64,000 nt of DNA from Adiantum capillus-veneris (GCA_014529385.2 CM043944.1:171369240-171433239), one strand, 5' to 3'. Shown: positions 46,571-57,689, counted from the first letter of the stretch. Notes: generated by a model not told the origin, from the sequence alone. Program-made: numbers and translations.

Positions 46571-47375
46571 GATTTATTTCAACTATTTAGTGTAATGATA
46601 TTGTGGTGAGCTCTTGTTTTGTGACACCCAAACGATGCATAGCTATAACCAATAATGAAGCCAAGCGCGAAGCAAATGCACTAGATAAAAAGAATTTATT
46701 CGTAAACAAATAGATAATGATAGAGTAGTCACACAACTAAAGATTAAAAAAATATTATATTCATTTAGTTACAACTTTGACAAAAAACCTCTCAATATAG
46801 AATCTCTACTGGTGTATATACACTTGCATGATTCAAGAAAAAGCCAACATTCACTTGTCAAGAATAGTAAATTCATGGAAATGTAGTAGTCACAGGGAAA
46901 CATGGCTACAAACAACTTCATCTATAGTTTTGTCTAATACTATCACACCCCCTCTGATAGTGGAAGTAGAAATAGGTACCAATATATGCTCTTTACACAA
47001 AACTCCATGGGTATGCACACACAAACATACATACTAGTTTGAAAGTACTTGATCACTGATAATAATCAAGAAATTACACAAACGTGTACATCTTTGTTCT
47101 TACACGAGTGTTTTGCCAAGGCAATCAAGAATAGAGGCAACAAGCCATAGATGCAAAGAACCTTTTGTAATATATATTGCATTGCTTGTCTCAACATGTT
47201 AATAACAATAACAAATCAATTTCAAACATGCTTGCTTGAGGTTGCCGTTGTGCTATATTATTGCAACATTCCTTAAAACCCATAAGTCTTGAGATAAACT
47301 TGTCTAGCAGGACCATGGATTGAATGCACTCATAGTGCACTTACAAAGTTCTAAACACAATTGTTAGACAACGCC
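46571..47375. other. Interval without recognised gene
   Basis: AT-rich, with short frames only and no transposon end recognised. Confidence 0.5.
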
Positions 47376-47470
47376 ACCACATGGCAATCGATGGAGGCTA
47401 CGAGCCATGGTGGGAGCAACTATACAAGGGAAAGGACACTACATGTCCTTTCTCGGCCGTCAAGAGTCCC
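47376..47470. repeat. Hairpin in a dispersed repeat (copy 2)
   Basis: The surround CCACATGGCAATCG...GAGCCATGGTGGGAGC and CGGCCGTCA match the second hairpin of copy 1. The hairpin at 47,428-47,454 is GGGAAAGGACA, loop CTACA, TGTCCTTTCTC. Length (11-5-11) is kept while three stem pairs are flipped relative to copy 1, and one pair is now G-T. Confidence 0.8.
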
Positions 47471-47483
47471 CGCCCGCGGAGGG

Positions 47484-47484
<1 letters not shown>

Positions 47485-47516
<32 letters not shown>
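47485..47516. repeat. Poly(G) tract, 32 bases
   Basis: An uninterrupted G run just downstream of hairpin copy 2, in a GC-rich segment (CCCGCCCGCGGAGGGC). Confidence 0.95.
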
Positions 47517-47517
<1 letters not shown>

Positions 47518-47779
47518 GGGGAGGCTGAGAATCAATTCCAATTGTTGAGGTGTCCTCTTTTCATTGATATGCGATAGTTTTATAGTGTGTAAGTGTGAAT
47601 GGCATTCAAGGCATTGCGTTGTGCGCATTTCAAGGGTGTGTGATTGTCTTAGTGTGACAAGGTGAAAGCCTAAGATTCCACGTGTTGAGTTGTCAAGCTT
47701 ACATTGGTTGCTCGTATTCCCTCTGTTGTCTTGTCATCAATTCAAAGTAGTTGTGCGAACATTACTGGCTTTAATAATT

Positions 47780-47910
47780 AGCAAATGGAGGGCAAGGATG
47801 TGTCACCCCACTTCCCTGGATTTTGACAAAAAGGGGAGGCACCTGGATAAGTGTCCTAAGAGGCATTCTGATCAATCTACCAAATTGGTCATGAATTTTA
47901 TGCAATAGCC
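47780..47910 (+). pseudogene. Possible gag zinc-knuckle fragment
   Basis: A short frame has CHPTSLDFDKKGRHLDKCPKRH, which resembles the end of a CCHC knuckle (KKGH.....CP), with the first cysteines not in register. Nothing else of a retrotransposon was confirmed up to 48,470. Confidence 0.25.
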
Positions 47911-48469
47911 AAGAGAGCTCTGCTAAGGAATCTTTAAACCATCAGAAGGCACCTCATCCACTAAGAATTGAGACTTCTACCACAATGCAAAGTTGTAAAT
48001 AAGATAGCAGGTAAAGAAATACGTTGAATCATTTTTAACTACAAGACAGCTGTCACGGAGAATGTTTTCCCTCCTCTTACTCCTCTTGAGGTAATTCAAC
48101 TTGGACAATCAAGGAATTGTTTGCAAGGCACACCCCTCTTTAGGGATGCGAACATACCAATTGGACATCGATATCCATTTTCTCAAAAGAGAGATAGTCA
48201 TTTATTACCTCCTTCATTAATCCACCTTGAAAAGACCACCACCTTGGCAATGCAAACATTAGTAGTGAACATAGATGTCTTTACGGCATTCTAGAAAAAG
48301 TCTTAAGAGGAGAAGAGTTTGGCGGGGACATTTGAAACTCTATTATTTCGAGAACTTATTGGACCTACCTGCTCATATGAATGATTGAAACCTTCTTTTG
48401 TTTAGTTTTTCAATGGGCCATTTCATTTCACACAACTTCGAATGACAACTTTCCTTTGCCAAAGTGAAC

Positions 48470-48966
48470 CTTCACCTTGTCTTCATGAGGGATGAAGTTC
48501 TTTTGAAGATTAGATTCATCCTTAGAAAGGTGTCTTGAAGATTGTTCAATAGAGAACATCTAAAACCGTCCTCACAGAGTTGAAAGAGCAAAAGCCCATA
48601 CACAAAGTAAACTTGACTCATCACAAAGTGACTGCCACAGATGAATTCTAAACTACTGCATAATCCAGGTAACACTGGGGCAAAGTTGCGAAAGGCAAAG
48701 CCTGAATACAAGTAACAAACTCACATACATAACTTGTAGAAGCAACACCACTGTTACAAACAAAACAAGGTACACTCTGCATCTGCGAAAAAAGATATCA
48801 ATTTCAGCTCATTACAAAATTTTGTTTCCAATACAGAAGTACTCCCCGAGCACATTGCTCCTGCGATTTACAAAAGCCCTACAGGTTTCAAAAAGGGTAT
48901 CTGTTTGCTGTGAGGCAGATGTAGCCAACCCGTTTCTCTGGCACAAACAGAAATCATCACCTGATT
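48470..48966 (-). other. Probable 3' UTR and flank of the SufC gene
   Basis: Sequence downstream of the SufC stop codon. No second gene or transposon motif was recognised and no clear AATAAA signal was seen on the minus strand, so the transcript end is unknown. Confidence 0.4.
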
Positions 48967-49056
48967 CTAATCACCACCTCGAATGGCTTGATATCCACCT
49001 GCCTCTAGCTGCTTAGCAAGAGAAGCATCACCTGTCTTTACTATCTGACCTTGCTC
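48967..49056 (-). CDS. SUFC: SufC/ABCI6-type ABC ATPase, last exon
   Basis: On the minus strand the exon begins after a TATCAG acceptor and encodes EQGQIVKTGDASLAKQLEAG, then GYQAIRGGD and TAG at 48,969-48,967. The KTGDASLAK...LE..GY end is characteristic of SufC, the ATPase of the SUFBCD scaffold that assembles Fe-S clusters, located in plastids in plants. The exon follows the previous one in frame (HIM then EQG) across an 85-bp intron. No stops or shifts break it. Confidence 0.9.
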   Translation of the reverse strand, partial: EQGQIVKTGDASLAKQLEAGGYQAIRGGD

Positions 49057-49141
49057 CTGATAACCATACCACAATTAAAACACATTAGTTGAACAAGCTT
49101 GTGAATATATAGGAAGCTAGTGAGCTCGTGTAGGCATTTAC
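49057..49141 (-). other. SufC intron, 85 bp, GT-AG
   Basis: The minus strand has donor ATG/GTAAATGCC and acceptor TATCAG/GAG, phase 0. The length is normal for a short plant intron. Confidence 0.85.
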
Positions 49142-49318
49142 CATAATGTGGACAAAATCAGGTTTTATGTAATCCAAAAGCCTCTGATAGTGAGTGATCA
49201 TTAAAATAGCATTACTGGACTTCCGTAACCCATTCACAGCATTGGCCACATCGCGAAGAGCATCTACATCAAGCCCAGAATCAATCTCATCCAAGATGGC
49301 AAGATCAGCCTCAAGCAC
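49142..49318 (-). CDS. SUFC: SufC/ABCI6-type ABC ATPase, penultimate exon
   Basis: 177 bp, exactly 59 codons, between a TTTGCAG acceptor and a GTAAAT donor. It encodes [20 protein letters not shown], containing the Walker B Asp and catalytic Glu (LAILDE) and the D-loop (SGLD). [21 protein letters not shown] follows, with the switch His of ITHYQR. All residues expected in this part of SufC are present. Walker A, the Q-loop and the SGGE signature should lie in upstream exons to the right of 49,318. I did not find them before 64,000. Confidence 0.92.
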
Positions 49319-50040
49319 CTGCAAATGGCAATCATTGACGCAAATCTACTTCTAACAAGATCTTAGATCATTCGAATTCTAATTAAATTCACTCAAAAAC
49401 TTATAGACTGTTGGTAGTAAAACACACATTTAAATAAGCATCACGGTTCACCTAAACCATGCATGGTATTGCTGAAATTCAGGATATTATCAAAGTGTCG
49501 CACAACACAAACAACAGGGTGGTGAGGACAGGGTAGGACACTGAGCATGAACAGTTGTGGGTGCAGCAATAGGTTGTTGACTGGTTGTCCAGCCTCCTTT
49601 GCCCAATGGGTTGCTCATTGGAACACCCCCCCCCAAATCCCCCCGGCCCCAATATTTTAAAAGAGAAAAAAAACCTTTTTTCCTATTGCTTGCAACTGCC
49701 AATAGGAGACCAGGGTGAATGGGTTGCTTGTTGGAGCCACCAAGTATGCACAAGGCAATAGCCAACCAAAAGGTTTCGGCCAGCTCTAAAGCCCATCTTA
49801 ATGGGCCCATATGCCACTCAAGGTTGGGCAGTGGCTATGGTTGTATTGCCTGCAGAAATGGTAGCAGCCCCATTGCCTTGGAGTTCTTGCTCATCTACTG
49901 CCCATCACTTGCGATATCATCTGCTGCATTTTTCATCCTTGCATCGCGATAGATTTGTTGCGTTTCGAGTGTTGCAGATCTGCCTTTTTTCAGCCAGCAT
50001 TCAGCCCTTAAATCCTCTCACATTGGGTGCCCCCTTTTAA
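49319..50040. other. Interval upstream of the SufC exons, no exon recognised
   Basis: No SufC signature motif (SGGEKKRNE-like) was found in either frame set. It contains CCCCCCCCC and AAAAAAA stretches near 49,625-49,675 and short unrelated frames. If the gene is intact this is intron. Confidence 0.5.
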
Positions 50041-50468
50041 GAATTCTAGTTACTAATCCTTAATCAAGTACTTAAACTCATGATTAAGACTTAAGAAACT
50101 TGAACTTGACTCAGAGATAAAACTCTAAAGACTTTGTGTTTGATTGATTGAATGCCTGATTGAAATGTGTTACAAAAGCGTTCTTATATAGAAACTGAAA
50201 AGACACGATGAAGAGACGTGACCATAGGTCAAAAGACATGACTCTAGGCCAATAGTCGTGTCTCTCTGCTGTAGAGTCGTCACCCTTCGGCCTAAAGGTA
50301 CAGCCATTCGCTGAAGAGGCATGACTACTCGCCGAACAGGTGCGACTCTTGGGCGAAGAGACGCATCCTTTGGAGAATCGAGGTCTCAGATCTTGTGCCT
50401 CTTCGTATCTGCAAAAGAATCAAGCAAGAAGGTAATACCAAGACAAAGAATACGTCACAATCGTAACA
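50041..50468 (-). mobile_element. LTR (family C), minus orientation, probable 3' LTR
   Basis: On the minus strand it starts TGTTACGATTGTGACG immediately after a polypurine tract and has a TATA-like CTATATAAG at about 50,183-50,191. Repeated AGAGACG/CGACTC-type words lie at about 50,210-50,360. The end near 50,041 is not fixed. Confidence 0.5.
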
Positions 50469-50481
50469 TTCCCTCCCATTT
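50469..50481 (-). other. Polypurine tract before the family C LTR
   Basis: The minus strand reads AAATGGGAGGGAA directly before TGTTACG. Confidence 0.6.
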
Positions 50482-50586
50482 AAAATAAAACCCAGGGTAG
50501 TAGAAGAAACTCCGAGAGAAGACTAATGTATTCTGCTTGCTCCTGCATCCAAAGCTCTTTCTGTTAAGTCCCACGTCATGGCACTG

Positions 50587-50952
50587 TTATTGACCATAAC
50601 TATTTTGCCAAACTGAAAACGGATCATATCTGCAACTTGTCTCATCTTTGTCAAAAGTATCAGTATCACCTGCAACTTGATTTGGTAAACTGACTTTAGT
50701 TTTCTGTTGAGTGATGACCACTAGTTGGAAATCTGCAAGGTATTCCATTGGTTTGTCTGGAACAAAAAAATCCTCCTGAAGGGATGTCATAGACTGAGAC
50801 AGAATAGTGTTTGGAGGTATATCCATTTGTAAAGGTTTATCACTAGAACAACTTGTGTCCAAAGATTCAATTGCAGTGACTGAAGTCGTGCTCCAAGACT
50901 CTGTATCTGTTTTATCCTTTGCCCCACTGAAGGCAAGGACTAGAGTCTTCAA
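50587..50952 (-). CDS. Unrecognised 121-codon frame upstream of the family C LTR
   Basis: The minus-strand frame starts MKTLVLAFSGAKDKTDTESW and contains LADFQLVVITQQKTKVSL. It is Asp/Ser/Thr-rich and unlike known gag or pol parts. It sits where the last part of pol or an extra 3' gene of a minus-strand LTR element would be, just before its polypurine tract. The start may be false, since a family B LTR fragment begins to its right. Confidence 0.3.
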   Translation of the reverse strand: MKTLVLAFSGAKDKTDTESWSTTSVTAIESLDTSCSSDKPLQMDIPPNTILSQSMTSLQEDFFVPDKPMEYLADFQLVVITQQKTKVSLPNQVAGDTDTFDKDETSCRYDPFSVWQNSYGQ

Positions 50953-50954
50953 GT

Positions 50955-51490
50955 TGTCCGATGAGGCCTAAGTGACCTAAAGGCATTAAAAAAAAGCAAG
51001 ACCACACGCACTCAATCTCTTGAGCAAAAGATGATGACGTGGCAATTGTACGGACGCTCGGAATTTGCATTGGCAATGCCACGTGGCAGCCTGTACGGAT
51101 TTCCGTGTTTTACGTTGATGACGTGGCAGCCTGTACGGGATTCCATGATCAACATTAAAGCTGCTTTCTAGAGGCCAAGTGCTTTTGAGATTGAAGCTTT
51201 TCATGTAAACTGCTTTTCATAGGCCAAGGGCTTTTAAATATGTGCAGAGGGCTCAAACTCTGGCACTCTTCCAGGTGAAGGTGTAGAGCACGAGTACCGG
51301 CATTGTACTGAGTTCAAGCAATATAAAGAAATATTGAAAGGGGCGCCAAGGTTTGGGGTCAGCGCTCTCTCGGGGTGGAACTCCGCCACTCCCCGTCTCA
51401 TGTCATGCATCTCTTTCAGTTTAATTGTTATTTGAAGTGCTTAAGGTTGTTCGGTCTATTCTTTTCCGTTGGCACGTGGTGCTCGTCTTC
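50955..51490 (+). mobile_element. Family B LTR fragment (plus orientation)
   Basis: It shares with the 62.6-kb solo LTR the blocks AARGVATTAAAA...AGCAAGAC, GATGACGTGGCAG, CTGTACGGATTTCCG, GCTTTTCATGTAAACTGCTT, GGGGCGCCAAGGTTTGGGG and CCGTTGGCACGTGGTG. Neither canonical end is present. It interrupts the minus-strand gypsy protease of 51,495-51,720. Confidence 0.7.
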
Positions 51491-51494
51491 TCGT

Positions 51495-52030
51495 GAAACC
51501 ACTTAATGTCCAAGATAACATCACATCCACTTAGTAACCACAAATTGACGAGTAAATCGAACTTGTTGAATGTCAAGATCTACATTGTGACATACAAGAG
51601 AGAGAGAAGAATTAATGCCCTCCGAGAACCCCATCATTGGGTAGGTGGGAGTAGGAGTAGACGAGAGACGGACATGTGTCATGTCGCGTGTGCTACCAGA
51701 ATCAAATAACACAACTTTTTGACCTTTAACATGTTCATAGCAGTATATGAGTTCCTCATCATCAAAAGTCCCCTCCTGCTTAGCTTCTTGCTCTACCATG
51801 CTCGTAGGATTCACTTGAGGGGTAGGGTTAGCAGTTGAAGCAATAGCGGGTTCATTTTTTATTCTTTCTTTTTCATGTGACCTACTATGTGACAACGAAA
51901 ACACCTACGCTCCTTTGCATACAATGCCTGTTCTTCTTTACTTAATTGACCACCTACAATTCCATGAGCAACTTTCTCATCAAGTGTGAGTTTAGGCTGA
52001 TCAGATTTTCTTTTACCCTTATATACCTAG
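51495..52030 (-). pseudogene. Gypsy gag end (zinc knuckle) and protease
   Basis: Minus strand: KRKSDQPKLTLDEKVAHGIV, then RRCFRCHSRSHE (knuckle, first Cys pair and His), then VVLFDSGSTRDMTHVRLS with the D-S-G active site. FVVTKWM followed by a shifted DVILDIKWF is the second retropepsin motif. It ends at the family B LTR. The gag N-terminal part continues beyond the LINE at 55,056. Confidence 0.75.
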
Positions 52031-52326
52031 ATGAATCCAGGATAAGCCCAGATTCACCCTTGAAGGAAAGTGCAAGGTATAGACCCATGGTAGTCACCCA
52101 CAAGACAATATAACCATCAGCTCCATCATGCATAGTATTGACTAAATACCACGACATCCACACGCACACACACATGAGCATACATCAACACAAAGTTCAG
52201 TGTATTGAGTTTCTGTCATCACTCCAGAGATCAAGGGCAGACTCGGCCATAATGAAGCATCAAATCGGAAAAATTAGCATAAAAAATAGGTAGTTGATAG
52301 GGCATACGCACCACAAAAGAACGAAC
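52031..52326. other. Short interval between gypsy gag and LINE
   Basis: No feature was recognised. It could be part of either element or a separate small insertion. Confidence 0.4.
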
Positions 52327-55055
52327 TTTTTTTTTCCTTTTCCTTTAGCGAGCCGGGTGGCTGGGCCGGGCCTACTCTCGCAAGGTGAAGTTTTGTCATT
52401 GATTTCAGTTCCAAGATGAGACCTTAGACACCGCCTTGCGGATGGAGAGCCCGTTCAATCTTTTAGAACTTGCACGCTTGTCAGTTTATCCAAGGGATCC
52501 CTGGCGGAAACCGTTAGGGGAGTGACAGCGCCCAAGAGTCCCGTAGGGCCCCAGAGACTGCGGGACTTAGTTTCCCTCACCCGCCAAAACCTTGAATTAC
52601 CCCAGCGGGTTTTCGAGAAGAAATTGCCATACCCAACTTGGGCGTCGGTGGAGTCCCGATCCGGCGATAATTAGAGTCTCCAACACTCCTCTTGCCCATT
52701 GATGAGGCAACCCATGTATTAGAATCTTAAAGTCGTATTCGTGTTTAGCACATAGTTTTTGCTATTAAGGAGAATTTCATCCTTTCCCCCCTTCTAGACG
52801 TGGGAGGGATATGAGTTATCTACGAATAATCCAATCGGCCTGCTAGGTCAACAACCTAGCGTTTAATGCTCTTTGATACTGTGGAATTGCCTCACCAAGG
52901 AAAGCTGCTACAAGGTGGTGCCCTGCAACCGCTCCCCTTGAATGCGGATGCGGGTTAACTCAGAAGGTCAACCTAACTCCGCGAGCCTCCCCACCAAGGA
53001 GGATAATGGTAACTTCGCTGTTGCTAAAAGCGACACCCGCCGGGTCATGAAGGTCACGAATGGTATACAGCAACCCGCCGAGACGATCAGCTCAAGCTCA
53101 GGTCAGGGCCAGGCAATTCATCAAAATGTGCTCAATTGATTGCCTACCCTGCAAGTCATTGCAAAGGGGGCATGCACTCCCTCTCGCTAACACTTTATCT
53201 CCAAGTCTTAATCCTCCTACTCAGGCGAGCAGTAAGAGGCGCTCACTGTCATGCTTCATGTTCTGAGATAAGTTGCACCGGAAAAGGTACTTGCGTAAGA
53301 TATCCATCCCACGAAGCTTGTAGTTGGTCAGAGAGGCACAAACAACTCTTGAGTCCCATTTGTCCCATATCAGGTCCCTGGCCGTCGCCGCTGGACAATG
53401 CTGACGGAACCATCGGTCCATCCTAGTTGTCCATGACCACCCCTTCTAAGACTTTGGGGTGGTCGCCACCAAGTCCTTAATAAGCGTGCTCAGCGAGCCA
53501 AACTTTTCAAAGGCATGCTTTCTCTAGCCACCACAGAAGGTGACGACAGGTGGGATGTTCAGTTCGTGATGCACGGTCGACGTTGCGACTGACGTCGACT
53601 TTGCCGCTTTCCCCACTAGCCACCTCATCCCTGTGGCCACGAGGCGCTGGAGCGACAATAATTGCTTTTGGTCATGTGCCTCCATGATCTCTGCTACGTA
53701 GGTAAAGGGTAAACGCAAGCCTTGAAAATGCTAAGCCTTGTCCATAGAGGGAGAGCACGAGAGGTGAGGACGTGCTTGGCCGCAAAGAGGCATCCCTGCC
53801 CTTTTGTCGTCCTATCTTGGATAATGGTCTCCAAGCTGAAATCGGAATCAACGATGATCCCCAGGTACCTGTAACTTTCAATCACCTCCACGCGTTCCCC
53901 GTCTAACGAGAACAAACCATTCTTCTTCAGATCCTCAAGGTCCCTGAAGAAGACTGTGGCCTGGCACTTGCTTATACCGAACTTCATTCCCCAAGATTGA
54001 GCCCACATCGTAAGTCGATCCAGTGCAGTCTGGAGCTCGGTCGGGGAGTCCGCTAAAAGGACTAGGTCGTCGGCGAAGAGTAAACCTTGAATTTTCTGCG
54101 TTATCCAGGAATGTCCACTTCGAAGTCTGCGGCCTCATTTATAACATCATTGATAAAGATGTTAAAGAGGGTGGGTGACCTAGGACACCCTTGTCTGACC
54201 CCACTTTCGATCTTGATGGGCTCAGAGAGACAGTCACCAACTTGATGCAGACTTGAGAGTGGCTATAGAGGGCTTTTATAAAGCGTAAGGCTTTCCCTCC
54301 CACCCCGGCGGCCTCGAGTTTATAGAAAAGGGCTTTGTGCGGAACAGTCATACGCCTTTCGGAAATCGACAAATACTGCACACATGGGTCTTCCATTATT
54401 CTTTCGTCGAATGACAATTTCCTTCAAGCATGCGACTTGTCCAATGCACTCCTCACAAAATCCGAAGCCCGCTTGGCCCTTATTCTCGGCCACATCCTGA
54501 TAGCCTTTCCTTCCCAAGCCTTGGGATCGAGGCTTGTACCGGTCTCATCCGAGAATACCTTGGTGTAATGCCCTTTCCAGATTTCAAGGGTTTCCTCTTC
54601 GCCCGCCTGTAAGACTCCCGCACTATAGGGGCTGCACTAGCTGGCACTTTGGAACTTTTCCCAACATTCGCTGATTTAAGTTCTACCATTTCTTGTGCTC
54701 CCTTTGCCGCAAGAGGCGGGAGCCTTTCTTCGCTAGTTGTTCCTTAACTTGGCACTGTGAATCCTTCTCGACGGTGCGAGCCTGGCCTCGCGCCTGAACG
54801 TAAGCGTCCCAAGCATCTCTACCTTGGGCCGACTTAGGGTCCAGATCTCTAACCCTAAGGAATGCCTTACGCTTTTTATTGATTGCGCGTCTAGCCCTAG
54901 AATCTAGCCTAGTTCGCTTGGTCAGCGACTCTGGGTGCCGTCTCCCAAAGACTCCGGCCTCCTTTGCTATGGCTTTGACGTTAGCCTCGAAACCCTGGAG
55001 ATGTAGATGGAGAATAATATTAAGAACAACTTGAAGAGCTCCTTTTATTGCTACC
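52327..55055 (-). mobile_element. LINE of a different type (minus strand), 5'-truncated
   Basis: The 3' end has a short A tract on the minus strand (TTTTTTTTT at about 52,328). RT motifs and a C-terminal Cys/His domain are present. The 5' end at about 55,055 lies inside the RT-preceding linker, so no endonuclease remains. It splits a minus-strand gypsy gag (NSYGNGSNK at 55,056 and KRKSDQPK at about 52,020). Confidence 0.7.
53100..55050 (-). pseudogene. LINE reverse transcriptase with C-terminal zinc-binding domain
   Basis: In minus-strand order: linker KKRKAFLRVRDLDPKSAQG, then NKGQAGFGFCEECIGQVACL, MCAVFVDFRKAYD with the catalytic Asp, then LFYKLEAAGVGGKALRFIKA, SGVRQGCPRSPTLFNIFIND and FADD at 54,078-54,067. 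Then come MWAQSWGMKFGISKCQATVF, YRYLGIIVDSDFSLE and finally CPLCNDLQ...EHILMNC at about 53,165-53,110, a CX2C...HX4C motif. RT wording (VRQGCP.SP.LFNIFIND) differs from the two L1-type LINEs nearby. Several frameshifts are present. Confidence 0.75.
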
Positions 55056-55710
55056 ATTCCCATAAGAATTTTTGTCCTTGTCTTTGGAGGAGTCATGAGA
55101 GGAAGAGTTACCGTTACCGTAGGCTGCCTTGAGCTTACCCTTGTTGTGCTTCATTTCTTGAAGTTGAGCCAAGGGTGTCAACTTTCTAATGTCTTTGGAT
55201 CACTAGCTTCCGCATCAAACTTGATCAAGTGGTCTAATCCAAAAAAGAAAGGCCTCCAAACTTTCCTCATCCAAATTTTTCAATTGTTAGCATAGACATC
55301 ACTTTTTTACCTCGTTGAGACAAAGCCCGAAAATCCTTCTTCAGTCGCTTTAGGTATTGTAGAGGCAAGAAGCAAGTCTTTAGATCCTCCTTGAACTCCT
55401 CCCAACTAAGCTCGAGAGGGGAACGAGGAGAGACTCGGCATGGGCCGCCTTGTGGGCATCCTCCTCCTTCTCTATCCACTCATCCTTCCACCTGATAGCG
55501 TCACCCGTGAGATGCATGAAAGCAAGAAAACTCCGTTATTATCAACAACGACAAAACAAGAAGTAAATTGATGCAACCAAGAATAGATGACAATCACATC
55601 CATCTTACCATCATACTTATTGAACGTAATCTTTTGGGGATTTGGTTCATTGACGGTTTGTGTAGCATTGGTCACCTCCACGATGGTCTTGGCAAGCCTC
55701 TCATAATCGT
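55056..55710 (-). pseudogene. Gypsy gag N-terminal part
   Basis: Minus strand: ITFNKYDGKMDVIVIYSWLH (start of the gag capsid domain), then LSWEEFKEDLKTCFLPLQYL and FRALSQRGKKVMSMLTIEKF. A region equivalent to LDHLIKFDAEASDPK follows at about 55,200-55,260, then Ser/Asn-rich sequence to the LINE junction. It belongs to the same element as 51,495-52,030. Confidence 0.75.
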
Positions 55711-55949
55711 GCGTGGCTGCTCATGTGATGAGATAACGCATGGCTGCTCTTCTTGCCTACGAGCCTCGGCTTCGGCTGCCAATCAACGTTCCTCTCGCTC
55801 CGCCGCTTTCACATGCTCTTGTCGTCATGCCTCCTCTTGCCGCATCATCATTTCCATCATCATCCACATCATGGAATCTATGGAATTGGGTGGCAAGAAT
55901 GGATGGGTAGGGGGTGTTAAAGTTGTGGCATTGCAAGTGAATGGCCCAA
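55711..55949 (-). pseudogene. Arg/Glu- and Gln-rich gag leader
   Basis: On the minus strand this precedes the capsid piece and reads as a charged, low-complexity MMMRQEEA...REER-type stretch, common at the N-terminus of plant gypsy gag. It stops at the LTR starting at 55,950. Confidence 0.4.
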
Positions 55950-56221
<272 letters not shown>

Positions 56222-56233
56222 TGGTATGAGAGC
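56222..56233 (+). other. Primer-binding site, variant
   Basis: TGGTATGAGAGC differs at one base from the initiator-Met complement (C to G at position 7) and abuts the LTR with no spacer. Confidence 0.6.
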
Positions 56234-56938
56234 TTTGTGATCGGTGACTTAGGGGAGGACGAGCACGTCGAGATGGAGACCGGCGTTTTCTTGGTGGCGT
56301 TTCTGCTAGCGTTTTGATTGGCGGTGCTTTTGGCTTGAGGATCGACAACTTTCCTTCCTATGCGTTTTGAAAACGTAGGCGCGCAGTGGCTGTGTCGGCA
56401 CCTCTCAATAGTGCAGGGTTTTGAAAAGCTGCAGCGGGGAACTTCTCCACAGACTACCTCTTGAAAGGCAAGTTGAGAGGCATAGGCAAGTGGATTCCGT
56501 GGGGGGCTTTGTTGAGCGTTTGGAGAAGTAGTGACTTTTAAAAAAAACGCCTTTTACTGCTAGTGTTTTGAAACGATTCCCTAAGAGTCTCCTTCTTTGC
56601 ATTGTGTGTACTTGGAATATCAAGTTGGCTTCCAAGGGGTCCTTTGATGAGGAGAATTGCCTCAATTAGGTTAAGGGTCTTGGGGCTTCCCATAGAACTC
56701 ATGGAGCCAGGCGATAGCCTGTGGACATTCCCGCGGTGGCCTCAAGGGATTTTTTTGGTCCAACACCAACCCAAGGCTATGGATAGGGCATCGACCAGTA
56801 CCCAGTTAGCAGCCCATGCACAGGGGAAGTTCTCAAGGAAGCCGTCAATTTGTTTGGCTCAGGATTGTGAAGCCAAAAGCAAATGCACAAGTTTGCTAGA
56901 GGACAGGGGCAAAGACAAGCTTGACAAGGACGGCAGGC
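56234..56938. other. Interior of the family D element, unrecognised
   Basis: Expected to be leader or gag of a plus-strand element. The frames at 56,405-56,938 give no known domain. It ends at the TSD of a solo family B LTR. Confidence 0.45.
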
Positions 56939-56943
56939 CAAGT

Positions 56944-57689
56944 TGTCACAAACTGTTGACGTGTTCTGTGTGTGTGTGGGTGCTTTATTTTTAGGCCCCA
57001 TCGGACAGGGTCCCATAAGTTAGCTAGAGGTTAGGATTTTAATCCTAACCCTTCTTTAATAATTGGGCCACTCGGCGAGGATGTGTAAGTTGGTAAAGAC
57101 TTCTTCTTCTTCTACTTTTGCTAAGGTTTAGGCCCCTCTGCCGAGATCTGTAGGTTGGCTAGGGTTAGGCTCGCGGAGGCCTAACCGTGTTGGTCTTCAC
57201 AATGTGTAGCCAGTTGATGATGTGGCAAGTTGTACAAACCTTTTGCAATTCGCGCTGACATGCTGACGTGGCAGTGTACAGACGCCCGAAAATTGCGATG
57301 GCTGTTGACGTGCCAGTTGTACGGATTTTCGTATTTTGTGCTGGCAGCTTTTGAGAGGCATCTTTTGGACCACATGCTTTTGGTCTTGATGCTTTTCATG
57401 TAAACTGCTTTTAGATGGCCTAGGGGCCTTTAAATATGAATTGTGGGCTCACTCTCTGGCATTCTACCACGTGAAAATGCAGTGCAGAGCCACAGGTTTT
57501 GCAACGTGTTGAAGAAATATAAAGAAATACTGAAAGGGGCGCCATTGTTTGGGGCCAGTGCTCTCTTCGCATGGAACTCCGCCACTCTGTGTCTCGTGTC
57601 CCGTGCATCTCTTTCAGTTCAGTTGTTTTGAAGCGTCTAAAGTCTGTTCAGTGTTCTTTTCCGTTGGCACGTGGTGCCCTTCCGTTACA
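56944..57689 (+). mobile_element. Solo LTR, family B, 746 bp, TSD CAAGT
   Basis: It starts TGTCACAAACTGTTGACGTG and ends CCCTTCCGTTACA. CAAGT occurs at 56,939-56,943 and 57,690-57,694. It carries the family blocks (DGTGGCAG..TGTACGGA, AAAGGGGCGCCA, GGCACGTGGTG). A single LTR between perfect TSDs indicates LTR-LTR recombination after insertion. Confidence 0.9.

Noticed and set aside
52340-53050. GC-rich stretch resembling rRNA text
   Set aside because: It lies between the zinc-binding end of the LINE and its A tract on the same strand, which makes it LINE 3' sequence. No conserved rRNA core was recognised.
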